NCBI RefSeq assembly: GCF_024758705.1 | Contig: NZ_CP096971.1 | Coordinates: 1,798,001-1,862,000 of the forward strand | Origin: Sphingomonas sp. SUN019 | Lineage (GTDB): Bacteria; Pseudomonadota; Alphaproteobacteria; Sphingomonadales; Sphingomonadaceae | Reading direction: 5' to 3' | Length of the DNA stretch: 64,000 nt | In this document: piece after piece, positions 47,247 to 56,143 of the stretch | Numbering within the stretch: position 1 is the first letter of the stretch | How the letters are laid out: every line of letters begins with the position of its first letter | The notes under the pieces: generated by a model | What the model was told of the DNA's origin: nothing | The model's input: only the letters and a program-made list of their open reading frames with translations | The model's database searches: none | Made by a program: the position numbers and the translations under genes

Positions 47247-48424
47247 ATGCGACTTACAAGACGCAGGTCGCGATCGTCGGCGGCGGTCCTGCCGGGCTGC
47301 TGCTCGGCCATCTGCTGCGCGCCGAGGGGATCGATTGCGTGATCGTCGAGCGGCAGACGCGGGCGCACGTTGAAAGTCGGATCAGAGCGGGCGTGCTGGA
47401 GGCGGGCACGACCGATCTGTTGCGCCGGATCGGCATCGACGCGCGGCTGAACGCCGAGGGAATGATCGAGAACGGGCTGAACCTCGGGACGCCGGACGGG
47501 TTGATCCGGATCGACATCAAGGCGCTGACCGGCAACCACGCGACCGTCTATGGCCAGACCGAGGTCACCCGCGACCTGATCGATGCCGCCCCGGCGCGCG
47601 GACTGGAGATCGTGTTCGAGGCGCACGATGTTGCGCTCCACGATGTCGACAGCGCGCAGCCTTCGGTGACCTATACCAAGGACGGCGCGGACCATCGGAT
47701 CGAGGCCGATTTCATCGCCGGGTGCGACGGATCGCACGGCCCGTCGCGCCGAGCGATTCCGGCACACGCGGTGCGCGAATATGCGCGCGATTACCCGTTC
47801 GGCTGGCTCGGCATATTGGCGGATGTGCCGCCGTGCCATGACGAATTGATCTATGCGACCGGCAACGACGGCTTCGCGCTCGCCTCGATGCGTTCACCCA
47901 CGCGCAGCCGTTACTACATCCAGGTTCCGTTGACCGAGCGGCTGGAGGACTGGCCCGCCGATCGTCTGTGGGATGTCCTGGACGCGCGCTTCGCGGGGCT
48001 GGCCAGCCGACCGATCGCGCGCGGGCCGGCGCTGGAGATGTCGATCGCGCCGCTGCGATCGTACGTGTTCGAAGCGATGCATTATGGTCGGCTGTTCCTG
48101 GCCGGGGACGCCGCGCATATCGTGCCGCCGACCGGTGCGAAGGGTCTGAACCTGGCCGCCGCCGACGTCGCCTACCTCGCCGATGCGATGATCGCGCATT
48201 ACCGGCGCGGCGACCAAGCGGGCTTGGACGGGTATCAGACGAAGGCGCTGGCGCGGGTGTGGAAGACCGAGCGGTTCAGCTGGTATCTGACCGAACTGCT
48301 GCATCTTTTCCCCGACCAGGGCGATTTCAAGCGGCGGATGCAGATCGCCGAGCTTGACTACATCGCGGGATCGGAGGCGATGCAGCGCGCGATCGCCGAA
48401 CAATTCGTGGGACTTCCCTTATGA
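47243..48424 (+). CDS. pobA: 4-Hydroxybenzoate 3-monooxygenase
   Basis: The 393-residue class A flavoprotein hydroxylase has GGGPAGLLLGHLL, the second motif GCDGSHGPSRR (DG motif), and GRLFLAGDAAHIVPPTGAKGLNLA for FAD ribityl binding. The length and the ARDYPFGWLGILADVPP block are those of PobA. It makes protocatechuate from 4-hydroxybenzoate with NADPH. The GTG start overlaps the ligC stop by 4 bp, so 4-hydroxybenzoate entry is hard-wired into the ring-cleavage operon. Confidence 0.94.
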   Translation: MNATYKTQVAIVGGGPAGLLLGHLLRAEGIDCVIVERQTRAHVESRIRAGVLEAGTTDLLRRIGIDARLNAEGMIENGLNLGTPDGLIRIDIKALTGNHATVYGQTEVTRDLIDAAPARGLEIVFEAHDVALHDVDSAQPSVTYTKDGADHRIEADFIAGCDGSHGPSRRAIPAHAVREYARDYPFGWLGILADVPPCHDELIYATGNDGFALASMRSPTRSRYYIQVPLTERLEDWPADRLWDVLDARFAGLASRPIARGPALEMSIAPLRSYVFEAMHYGRLFLAGDAAHIVPPTGAKGLNLAAADVAYLADAMIAHYRRGDQAGLDGYQTKALARVWKTERFSWYLTELLHLFPDQGDFKRRMQIAELDYIAGSEAMQRAIAEQFVGLPL

Positions 48425-49431
48425 CCCTACCGACCCGCCGGATCGGCCCGTTCACCGTGTCGGCGATTGGGCTGGGCTGCATGAACCTCAGCCATGCGTA
48501 CGGTGCGCCGGTGTCGGAGGATGACGGTGCGGCGTTGCTGAACCGCGCGCTCGATTCTGGCGTGACGTTCCTCGATACCGCCGCGCTATATGGCGGCGGG
48601 AACAACGAACGGTTGCTGGCGAAGGCGGTGATGCACCGGCGCGGCGAGTTTACGCTGGCGTCCAAATGCGTGCTCGACATGATCGACGGCAAGCGCGCGC
48701 TGGACGGGTCGCCAGCGGCGATCGCGAAGACGCTGGACGGCGCGCTGACGCGGCTCGGGACCGACCATATCGATCTATATTATCTGCACCGGCTCGACCG
48801 CCGCGTGCCGATCGAGGATTCGGTCGGCGCGATGGTGCGGGCCATCGACGCGGGCAAGATCAGCGCGATCGGCCTGTCCGAGATGTCGGCGGCGACGATC
48901 CGCCGTGCGTATGCGGTCCATCCGGTGGCCGCGGTGCAGAGCGAATATTCGCCGGTCGTCCGCAATCCCGAAATCGCGGTGCTCGATACATGCCGCGAAC
49001 TCGGGATCGGCTTCGTCGCGTTTTCGCCGGTCGCGCGCGGATTGCTGTGCGACGCGGTGCGCGACGATGCGTATGAGAACGAGCATGACATCCGCCGCGG
49101 GATGCCGCGCTTTAACGGCGACAATCTGCGGCACAATCTGATCGCGGTCGATGCGTATGACGCCCTCGCCCGCCGCGTCGGCGCGACGCCAGCACAACTC
49201 GCGCTCGCCTGGGTGCTGGCGCGCGGCGACCATGTCGTGCCTATCCCCGGCACGCGCAGTATCGCGCATCTGGAGGAAGACCTCGGCGCGCTGGCGCTGT
49301 TGCTCGACGCCAGCGTGTTCGACGCGGTCGACGCGATCTTCGCAGGCGGCGCGATCCGCGGTGCGCGCTATTCCGCCGCGATGCAGGCGCAGATCGATAC
49401 CGAAACGTTCCCTGACGAGGAGCTGGCCTAA
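48421..49431 (+). CDS. Aldo/keto reductase
   Basis: The 336-residue AKR barrel has IGLGCMNLSHAYGAP, the catalytic Asp/Tyr in DTAALYGGGNNERLL, Lys in LASKC, His in YYLHRLDRRVPIED, and VPIPGTRSIAHLEED for NADPH binding. It overlaps pobA by 4 bp at the start and the convergent AAHS gene by 4 bp at the end. As the last gene of the ligC-pobA unit it may reduce an aromatic aldehyde or ketone. No specific substrate is evident. Confidence 0.85.
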   Translation: MTLPTRRIGPFTVSAIGLGCMNLSHAYGAPVSEDDGAALLNRALDSGVTFLDTAALYGGGNNERLLAKAVMHRRGEFTLASKCVLDMIDGKRALDGSPAAIAKTLDGALTRLGTDHIDLYYLHRLDRRVPIEDSVGAMVRAIDAGKISAIGLSEMSAATIRRAYAVHPVAAVQSEYSPVVRNPEIAVLDTCRELGIGFVAFSPVARGLLCDAVRDDAYENEHDIRRGMPRFNGDNLRHNLIAVDAYDALARRVGATPAQLALAWVLARGDHVVPIPGTRSIAHLEEDLGALALLLDASVFDAVDAIFAGGAIRGARYSAAMQAQIDTETFPDEELA

Positions 49432-50771
49432 GCTGGAATGGCTTCGGGCTCGTCCACGCCGTGCGTCACGTCGGCGATACGCAGCCGGGTGAACGCCAGC
49501 GCGGCGAGCGACACCAACGACCCGCACGCCATGACGATCGCGACTCCGCCCAGGCCCACGCCGCCCGCGAACAGGAACCCTGCGAGCATCGGGGAGAGCG
49601 CCGCCCCGCCCCGCCCCACCCCGATCGCGAAGCCGGTTCCGGTGGCGCGGACGTGTGACGGAAAGGCGCGGGCGAAGATGGTGTAATAGCCGACGATCGC
49701 GGCGTTCGTGAAGAAGCCCGACAGGCACGCGAGCGCCGACAGCATCATGAGCGTCGATGCGCCCGACGCGCCGAACAGCGCAACCGTCAGGCTGGACACG
49801 GCGAGCGTGAACAGGGTCAGCCGCTTCAGGTCGAACTTCTGCGCCAGCAACCCGAAGATCGCGCCGCCGGTCGCGCCGCCGACATTGGTCCACACCAGCA
49901 CCCCGGCCGCGGAACTGGGATCGAACCCCAGATCGACAATGATCTTCGGCGACCATTTCAGGATGAAGTAGAAGGTCACGGCGTGCGCGAAATAGCCGAG
50001 CGTGACCAGGATCGTCGTGCGCAGCAAGGCGGGGCTGAAGATGTCGGTGATCGACCTTTTCTCCTCAGCCGCGGTCAACGTCGGCAGTACGTCGATCGCG
50101 GGGTGCTGCATCCGCGTGAGCGTCGCGTTGATCCGCGCAAGCGCGCCTGCGGGCCGCCGATCGACCAGATAATGCACCGATTCGGGGATGAAGAACCACA
50201 CCAACGGAATGAAGCAGGCGGTGACGATCGCGCCGAATTCGAACACCGCGCGCCAGTCCCCTCCCTTCAACAGCAGCGCCGCGACCGACCCGCCGATCAC
50301 CGCGCCGATCGGATAGCCGATCGTCATCAGCGCGAGGCAGATGTTGCGCCGCCGCGCATTGGCGAACTCCGCGGTCACCGCGTTGACAGTCGCGAGCATC
50401 CCGCCGATGCCGAGGCCGGTCAGCACGCGCCACACCGACAGGTCGCCGATCCCGCTCGCGCGGCTGGCCATGAACATTCCGGTCAGCATCGTGACGAGGC
50501 AGCCGAGCATCATCTTGCGCCGCCCGATGCGGTCGGCGAGCCCGCCCAGCAGGACCGATCCCACCGCCATGCCGATCAACTCCATCGACAGAACCACGCC
50601 CAGCGCGGCGCGCTCCACGCCCCATTCGGCGGCGATGCCGGGCGAGGCGAAGCTGATCGACAGCACGTCGAACCCGTCGAGCGCGTTCAGCCCGACGGTG
50701 ATCGCGACCGCCGCGATCTGCAGGCGGCTCATCGGCGCATCGTCGATGATCGCGCGCGGGTCTCGGTTCAT
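49428..50771 (-). CDS. Aromatic acid:H+ symporter (AAHS family MFS)
   Basis: The 447-residue protein has 12 helices and AAHS marks: the acidic pair in helix 1, NALDGFDVLSISFASP, the loop GGLADRIGRRKMM, and RVLTGLGIGGMLATVNAV in helix 4. PcaK-, VanK- and BenK-type carriers in this family move protocatechuate, 4-hydroxybenzoate or vanillate. It faces the pobA operon, so 4-hydroxybenzoate or protocatechuate is the likely cargo. The NTF2-type gene lies 61 bp upstream on the same strand. Confidence 0.85.
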   Translation of the reverse strand: MNRDPRAIIDDAPMSRLQIAAVAITVGLNALDGFDVLSISFASPGIAAEWGVERAALGVVLSMELIGMAVGSVLLGGLADRIGRRKMMLGCLVTMLTGMFMASRASGIGDLSVWRVLTGLGIGGMLATVNAVTAEFANARRRNICLALMTIGYPIGAVIGGSVAALLLKGGDWRAVFEFGAIVTACFIPLVWFFIPESVHYLVDRRPAGALARINATLTRMQHPAIDVLPTLTAAEEKRSITDIFSPALLRTTILVTLGYFAHAVTFYFILKWSPKIIVDLGFDPSSAAGVLVWTNVGGATGGAIFGLLAQKFDLKRLTLFTLAVSSLTVALFGASGASTLMMLSALACLSGFFTNAAIVGYYTIFARAFPSHVRATGTGFAIGVGRGGAALSPMLAGFLFAGGVGLGGVAIVMACGSLVSLAALAFTRLRIADVTHGVDEPEAIPA

Positions 50772-50832
50772 TCAAACATCCTCTTTTTCGCCGACCTAGC
50801 CGAGCGATCTGCGCAGGTCATCCCGCGGAACT

Positions 50833-51546
50833 TCATCGCGGTTCCTGCCCGGCAAGCAACGCACCGAACCGGGGGTGCGCGAAATGCATCGGCACGTCCT
50901 GCCGGTGCGGCCATGTCTGGCGCACCTGTTCGGCGGGCAGGATCACGTCGGGACCGAGCGGGTCTTCCGGATACAGCACCGCCGCGGGCTGAAGATGCGC
51001 GACGGTATGCGCCAGGCCGGTTTCGTAATCGCCCTGCCACTGCATCATGTAATCGAGTCGCTTGATCTTCCACGCGCCGTCTTCGCGAACGTAATCATTC
51101 TCGTAGATGCCCGCTTCCCAGAATTGCTGCGGCATGAAATCGGGTTTCCGGTCGATCACGCTGTCATGCCAGCCGCCGAGCAGCATCCCGCGGAACCGGC
51201 CCTTGGCGCTCTGCCGGTCGGGGGCTATAGTGATGATGTCCTGCATCTGGAAATGATCGAGCACCAGCCCGTCGACCGGCCCCGGCCGCCCTTGCGTGAA
51301 ACGGCCCGCGATCCAGTCCCCATACAGCCGCTTCACCCCGGCATGGCCGTGATATTCGCCCGACAGGAACACGACGACGCCGTCGCGTGCGAACAGTTCG
51401 GCGACGTCGTCGGGACGGTTGAAATCGATGTAGTAACCGTAGGCCCAGTGGAGCCGGCGGATCGCGTTCATATCCTCGAGTTCGCCGACGCGATTCTCCA
51501 GCGCTTCGAGCCGTGCGGTCGCGTTGGGATCCATTTCTGGCATCAT
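50833..51546 (-). CDS. NTF2-fold (SnoaL-like) protein, candidate gamma-formaldehyde lyase
   Basis: The 237-residue protein has an N-terminal helix (residues 7-30), then RLHWAYGYYIDFNRPDDVAELF, YHGHAGVKRLYGDW, VDGLVLDHFQMQDIITIAPD, FWEAGIYENDYVREDG and LDYMMQWQGDYETG. It is clearly homologous to the protein at 29674-30444. Characterised sphingomonad relatives (LdpA, LsdE, PcfL) eject the gamma-carbon of lignin dimers as formaldehyde. It is divergent from an SDR with an operator-like site 20 bp upstream. Confidence 0.72.
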   Translation of the reverse strand: MMPEMDPNATARLEALENRVGELEDMNAIRRLHWAYGYYIDFNRPDDVAELFARDGVVVFLSGEYHGHAGVKRLYGDWIAGRFTQGRPGPVDGLVLDHFQMQDIITIAPDRQSAKGRFRGMLLGGWHDSVIDRKPDFMPQQFWEAGIYENDYVREDGAWKIKRLDYMMQWQGDYETGLAHTVAHLQPAAVLYPEDPLGPDVILPAEQVRQTWPHRQDVPMHFAHPRFGALLAGQEPR

Positions 51547-51565
51547 CCGATCTCCTGCTCTATTT

Positions 51566-51582
51566 TGTATGCAAGACTAACG
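51566..51582. promoter_or_regulatory. Operator-like site between NTF2-type and SDR genes
   Basis: TGTATGC-AAG-ACTAACG shares the first 12 bases with the lsdA/marR site at 38476. It lies in a 67-bp divergent gap, so a bound regulator would affect both genes. Confidence 0.58.
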
Positions 51583-51613
51583 GATAATCGATCCGTGGCG
51601 AGAGGAAAATCGG

Positions 51614-52528
51614 ATGGGCTGGGATGGCAAGGTCGCATTCGTCACGGGCGGGGTTTCCGGCATCGGCTTTGGCATCGCGCGCGCGTTTGCCGCGGCCGGT
51701 ATGCGGCTGATCCTGTCCTATCGCGACGAAACGCACCGGGCCGCTGCCGAACGCTGGTTCGTGGACGCGGGATATGTCGCGCCGGTGTTCGTGAAGCTGG
51801 ACGTGACCGATCGCGCGCGCTTCGCCGAGGTCGCGCACGAGATCGATGCGCGGTTCGGGCGGCTAGACGTGCTGGTGAACAATGCCGGGGTCAGCGTGTT
51901 CGGGCCGACCGACGAGGCCGCCCACGCCGACTATGACTGGATCATGGGCGTGAATTTCGGCGGAGTCGCGAACGGGCTCGTCGCATTGTTGCCGCTGGTG
52001 AAGCGCGGCGGTCCGGGTGGGCACGTCGTCAACGTCGCGTCGATGGCGGCGTATCTGTCGGGACCGCAGGCGGGGATCTATACCGCCAGCAAATTCGCCG
52101 TGCGCGGCCTGACCGAATGCCTGCGCTACAATCTGGCCCCCTATGGCATCGGCTGTTCGCTGATGTGCCCCGGCCTGACGCGCACCAACGCCTGGGACAG
52201 CGCGCTGAAGCGCCCGGACGATTTCGCCGAATCGGGCTTTGCGGCGGTCGATCGCGCCGAGCTGGAGACGTTCGGCGCGGCGTTCGACGCTGGAATGGAC
52301 CCGTTCGAGGTGGGCGGAAAGACGCTGGCGGGCATGACCCGCAACGACGCGGTGATCTTCACCCATCCCGAATTCGCCGAGGATTTCCGCGAGATCTACG
52401 ACGCCAGCATCGCAGCGCTGCCCGACGAACCGGTGCCCGAAGGCCGCCAGGAGATCGAACGCCTGCGCCGCGCCGCCGCCCGCGACGCCGCGGCGGGCAA
52501 GGCGATCGGGCTGGCTGATCTGATCTAG
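51614..52528 (+). CDS. SDR oxidoreductase, LigD/LigL-like
   Basis: The 304-residue SDR has VAFVTGGVSGIGFGIA, NNAGVSVFGPTDE, GVNFGGVANGLVALLP, Ser in NVASMAAYLSG and YTASK. It is a close relative of the SDR at 27136-28038, sharing ASKFAVRGL/TTKFAVRGM and the FTHPEFAEDF/FSHPEFRDEL tail. Oxidation of the benzylic alcohol of a lignin dimer is the expected role. It is divergent from a candidate formaldehyde lyase and ends in a 4-bp overlap with the CmcJ/NvfI-type gene. Confidence 0.8.
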   Translation: MGWDGKVAFVTGGVSGIGFGIARAFAAAGMRLILSYRDETHRAAAERWFVDAGYVAPVFVKLDVTDRARFAEVAHEIDARFGRLDVLVNNAGVSVFGPTDEAAHADYDWIMGVNFGGVANGLVALLPLVKRGGPGGHVVNVASMAAYLSGPQAGIYTASKFAVRGLTECLRYNLAPYGIGCSLMCPGLTRTNAWDSALKRPDDFAESGFAAVDRAELETFGAAFDAGMDPFEVGGKTLAGMTRNDAVIFTHPEFAEDFREIYDASIAALPDEPVPEGRQEIERLRRAAARDAAAGKAIGLADLI

Positions 52529-53316
52529 AACCAATAGGCGATCGCCCGCATTTCGATCGACGCGCGGGGTGGCGCGTCCGCGGGGCAATCGGGATCGTCG
52601 AAGGCGACATGCGGGACCGAATGCGCGCGTTCGGGGTCGCTGTCGTTGGTCTTGAACATGATCACCTCGTCGCGGTCGAGGTCGCCGAACCAGTGCCAGC
52701 GGTGCGTGGGGGAGTGCGCGACGACGAGGCCCTCGAACGACCATTCGTCGACGCCGTCGCGGTCGAAGATGGCATCGGCAGGCAGCAGGTCGGCGGTCGC
52801 GACGCTGCGCGCGTCGCATAGCGCCAGCGGCACGTCCTGCGGTGCGGGCGAGATTGCGCGCCAGACGTTGTAATGTGCGGTGCGTCGCGGTTGATGTCTT
52901 CCCTCCGGCAACGACCGCGCCGAGAAAATCGCGGCGGTCGAATCTGAAACGTCGACATGCGCGAATCGCGCGGGCCGCGAATTATCGAGCGCACCCGACA
53001 GCGCGGAGCGTTCGGCAAAGCGCAGGACGCCGGCCCCGGTCACCGACACCGCATCCGCGCCGGTCACCTGCTGCACAAGCGCGGCGATCTCTTCAGGGTG
53101 GACCGCCGCCACCGCGGCGGCGTCGGCGAAATCGGCGACGGCGCTGCGATGCGGCATCAGGGCGAACCCCTCGCAATCAAGCGACGTACCCGAAGTGCGC
53201 GACTCGGCGATCGGCATCGGCTCGGGCGCGATGACGACGGTGTCGCGGCTGGAGTCGTTCGCGAAATAGCGCATCCTTTCGTGCCCGCGCGCGACATAGT
53301 TGATCATCGCCTGCAT
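52525..53316 (-). CDS. CmcJ/NvfI-family oxidoreductase
   Basis: The 263-residue protein has the motif HVDVS (H120, D122) and a distal AHSVPHVAF (H232 or H236), consistent with the HxD...H iron site of NvfI-type Fe(II)/2-oxoglutarate enzymes. Other family marks are WRAISPAPQDVPLALCD, HSPTHRWHWF and MFKTNDSD. CmcJ works in cephamycin 7-alpha-methoxylation and NvfI forms an endoperoxide. In a lignin cluster a hydroxylase or dealkylase acting on a dimer is possible. ATG 53316 is chosen for the AGAGGA 9 bp upstream. Confidence 0.68.
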   Translation of the reverse strand: MQAMINYVARGHERMRYFANDSSRDTVVIAPEPMPIAESRTSGTSLDCEGFALMPHRSAVADFADAAAVAAVHPEEIAALVQQVTGADAVSVTGAGVLRFAERSALSGALDNSRPARFAHVDVSDSTAAIFSARSLPEGRHQPRRTAHYNVWRAISPAPQDVPLALCDARSVATADLLPADAIFDRDGVDEWSFEGLVVAHSPTHRWHWFGDLDRDEVIMFKTNDSDPERAHSVPHVAFDDPDCPADAPPRASIEMRAIAYWF

Positions 53317-53547
53317 CGCCGCCGTTCCTCTCCGCATCACGTCCGTCTGCGCATGATGTTGCGCAGCATCGCCGCAGCACGCAACTGTCAACAATTCATG
53401 CTGGCAGCGCCGATGGTGGTAGTTTTGGTACTTCTTGTGCCGCGGCTTTTCGTATGTCTTACTGACAATGAACCCGACAGTTTCGCGGTTCGGGAAGGGG
53501 TCACGTTCCGGCGAAGGACGGGCCTAATATTCAGGGGAGGAGCTTCG

Positions 53548-56070
53548 ATGCACGATATTGTCCACACGCGGCGGATCGCGCGCTTGCTGGCGTCAGCCTC
53601 GGCCGCGGGCCTGGCGATGGCGACGCCGGCGCTGGCGCAGGACCAGACGCCACCCGCCACAATCACACCGCCCACCGCCCCGCCCACCACAGCGGCGCAA
53701 GGACCGGAGGGGGCGGAGTTCGGCGCGACGCAGGATATCGTCGTCACCGCGCAGTTCCGTCAACAGAAGCTGCAAGACATCCCGATCGCGATCACCGCGG
53801 TCAATTCGGCCGAGCTGGAGGCGAAGAACCAGACCAATCTGGCGCAAGTCGCGGACAATGCCCCGAACGTGTCGCTGAAGCCGCAGGGCGCGTCGTTCGG
53901 ACCGTCGGTCGTCGCGTCGATCCGCGGCGTCGGGCAGAACGATTTCAACCCGGCGTACGAACCCGGCGTCGGCATCTACATCGACGACGTCTATTACCCG
54001 CAATTGACCGGCGCGGTGTTCGACCTCCTCGACCTCGACCGCGTCGAAATCCTGCGCGGGCCGCAGGGCACGCTGGCGGGGCGCAATTCCGAAGGCGGCG
54101 CGATCAAGCTGTATTCGAAGAAGCCGACCGGCGAGGGCGGCGGCTTCGTCGAGGTGAGCTATGGTTCGCGCAACCGCATCGGCGTGCGCGGCGCGGCCGA
54201 TTTCAAAATCACCGACACGCTGTTCGGCCGTATCTCAGGCGTGGCCAAGCAGCAGGAGGGCTTCGTCGACCGGATCGATTTCGGTTGCGCCAACCCGTCG
54301 AGCGGCATCCCCGCGACGCAATCGGGCGGCGACTGCACGATCAGCAAGCTGGGCGGCATCGGCTATCAGGCGATCCGCGGCATCCTGCGCTGGCAGCCGA
54401 CCGACGCGCTGGAGGTGAACGTCATCGGCGATTATACGCATGACGAACATACGATCGCGGGCGAAGTGCTGCTGGCGACATCGCCGATCAATTCGCCGAA
54501 CGTGAACCCCGTGCCTGGCGTGCCGTATGACGATCGCTTCCTCTGCGGGCGGTTCTGCAACTACATCACCACCGGCCAGCCTGCGGCGACATGGGTGCCC
54601 CCGATCCCGGTCGACCCGCTGGGCGCAGCGGGCACGCCGCTGGCGGCGACGACCGGCAACGATCGCAGCCTGTACGACGGCTGGGGCGTGTCGGGGCAGA
54701 TCAACTATCAGGTGAACGACACGATCGCGCTGACATCGATCACCGGATACCGCGAGTTCGATACGCGGTTCGATTCGGATGACGATCTGTCGCCAGCCAA
54801 TGTCGGGTTCGGCAAGAACCATCTGACCAACTGGAGCTTCAGCCAGGAGTTGCGCGCCAACGCGCAGCTAACCGATGCGCTGAACCTGACGATCGGGGCC
54901 TATTACTTCAAGCAGGAGTCGCTCTACGATTCGCTGCAGGACATCCGCTACGTGCCGGTGTTTCCGCTGCAGTTTCGCCAGCCGGACCCCACAAAGGCCG
55001 ACGCGAAGGCCGTCTTCGCACAGGCGTCGTTCAACCCGTTCGAGGGGTTCACGCTCAGCGGCGGGCTGCGCTACACTGACGAATCCAAGGATCAGCAATA
55101 TTTCCGCCTGAACCTGGACGGCACGGTCAACCGCTTCCTCGATCCCGTCGGCGCGGTGTACGGCGTCGGTTATTCCGGGCCGGATACGCAGGGGTTGTTC
55201 GGCGGCGGGACGGTCACCGCGCTGTCCGGGCTGATCGCGAAATACAGTGCGAAGCGGGTCGATTACCGGCTGGCGGCAGATTATCGCTTCTCGCCCGAAC
55301 TGCTGGTGTACGCGTCGTTCTCGACCGGGTTCAAGGGCGGCGGTTCGAACCCGCGGCCGTTCAACGCGCAACAGGTGATCCCGTTCGCGCCGGAACAGCT
55401 GAATGCGTATGAAGTCGGGCTGAAGAGCGACTTTTTCGACCGGAAGGCCCGTTTCAACCTGTCGGCGTTCATCAACGACTATAAGGATATCCAGATTCCG
55501 GTCAGCACCTGTCCGGGCGCGCCGTGCGCGGCGCGGCTGAATGCGGGCGAGGGCCAGATCAAGGGGTTCGAGGCCGAATTGTCGGTGTTCCCGGTGCCGG
55601 GCCTCGCGATCGACGCGTCGCTCAGCTATCTGACGTTCAAATACAACGCCGACAGCCTGAACCCGTCGGCGACATTCCCGACCAATCCAGGCGGCGTGGT
55701 GGCGAACGATCCGCCGACCGTGCCGCCGTGGAAGTTCGGCCTGGGCGCGCAGTACAAGGCCGATCTGGGCAATGCGGGCAGCATCACGCCGCGCTTCGAC
55801 GTCAATTACCAGGACAAGCAATATACCGGGCCGACCGTGCTGAACGGCACGCGCATCCGCAACTTCATCCCGGCCTATACGCTGGTCAATGCGCGGCTGA
55901 CGTGGACAAATGCGAACGAGGATCTCGACATCTCGCTGGAGGCGCTGAACCTGCTCGACAAATATTATCTGCTGACGATTTTCGACCTGCGCGGCGCGGG
56001 CGCGGGGTTCCGCAAAGGGCGCCCGGGCAGCCCGCAGGAGTTCGCGCTGACCGTGAAGAAGAAGTTCTGA
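53548..56070 (+). CDS. TonB-dependent outer-membrane receptor
   Basis: The 840-residue protein has a signal peptide ending ALA before residue 32, a proline-rich spacer, TonB-box-like QDIVVTAQ and a plug domain (QDIPIAITAV, RGVGQNDFNPAYEPGVGIYID, EILRGPQGTLAGRNSEGGAIK). A beta-barrel follows, ending in the aromatic KKKF. Sphingomonads use such receptors for lignin-derived biaryls, for example DdvT. GGGGAGGAG precedes the ATG. It heads the co-directional GST-GST-ligase-PQQ gene run, which suggests it imports that pathway's substrate. Confidence 0.88.
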   Translation: MHDIVHTRRIARLLASASAAGLAMATPALAQDQTPPATITPPTAPPTTAAQGPEGAEFGATQDIVVTAQFRQQKLQDIPIAITAVNSAELEAKNQTNLAQVADNAPNVSLKPQGASFGPSVVASIRGVGQNDFNPAYEPGVGIYIDDVYYPQLTGAVFDLLDLDRVEILRGPQGTLAGRNSEGGAIKLYSKKPTGEGGGFVEVSYGSRNRIGVRGAADFKITDTLFGRISGVAKQQEGFVDRIDFGCANPSSGIPATQSGGDCTISKLGGIGYQAIRGILRWQPTDALEVNVIGDYTHDEHTIAGEVLLATSPINSPNVNPVPGVPYDDRFLCGRFCNYITTGQPAATWVPPIPVDPLGAAGTPLAATTGNDRSLYDGWGVSGQINYQVNDTIALTSITGYREFDTRFDSDDDLSPANVGFGKNHLTNWSFSQELRANAQLTDALNLTIGAYYFKQESLYDSLQDIRYVPVFPLQFRQPDPTKADAKAVFAQASFNPFEGFTLSGGLRYTDESKDQQYFRLNLDGTVNRFLDPVGAVYGVGYSGPDTQGLFGGGTVTALSGLIAKYSAKRVDYRLAADYRFSPELLVYASFSTGFKGGGSNPRPFNAQQVIPFAPEQLNAYEVGLKSDFFDRKARFNLSAFINDYKDIQIPVSTCPGAPCAARLNAGEGQIKGFEAELSVFPVPGLAIDASLSYLTFKYNADSLNPSATFPTNPGGVVANDPPTVPPWKFGLGAQYKADLGNAGSITPRFDVNYQDKQYTGPTVLNGTRIRNFIPAYTLVNARLTWTNANEDLDISLEALNLLDKYYLLTIFDLRGAGAGFRKGRPGSPQEFALTVKKKF

Positions 56071-56088
56071 CCACGTTTTAGGGGGCGC

Positions 56089-56118
56089 GGCGGGAATGGC
56101 CTGACGGCTGTTCCCGCC
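56089..56118. terminator. Hairpin after the TonB receptor gene
   Basis: GGCGGGAA (56089-56096) pairs with TTCCCGCC (56111-56118) across a 14-nt loop in the 73-bp gap before the first GST gene. With no U-run after it, partial termination or mRNA stabilisation is more likely than a full stop. Confidence 0.5.
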
Positions 56119-56143
56119 CTGCCCACCCCCGAGGAAATACCGC

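Noticed and set aside
53363..53391. Sigma-70 promoter for the CmcJ/NvfI-type gene (TTGACA on the minus strand)
   Set aside because: The -35 is good, but no acceptable -10 lies at 16-18 bp, so it was not listed.
53455..53475. A further possible operator (TTCGTATGTCTTACTGACA) before the TonB receptor gene
   Set aside because: It matches the six-site motif in too few positions and lacks symmetry, so it was left out of the regulon.
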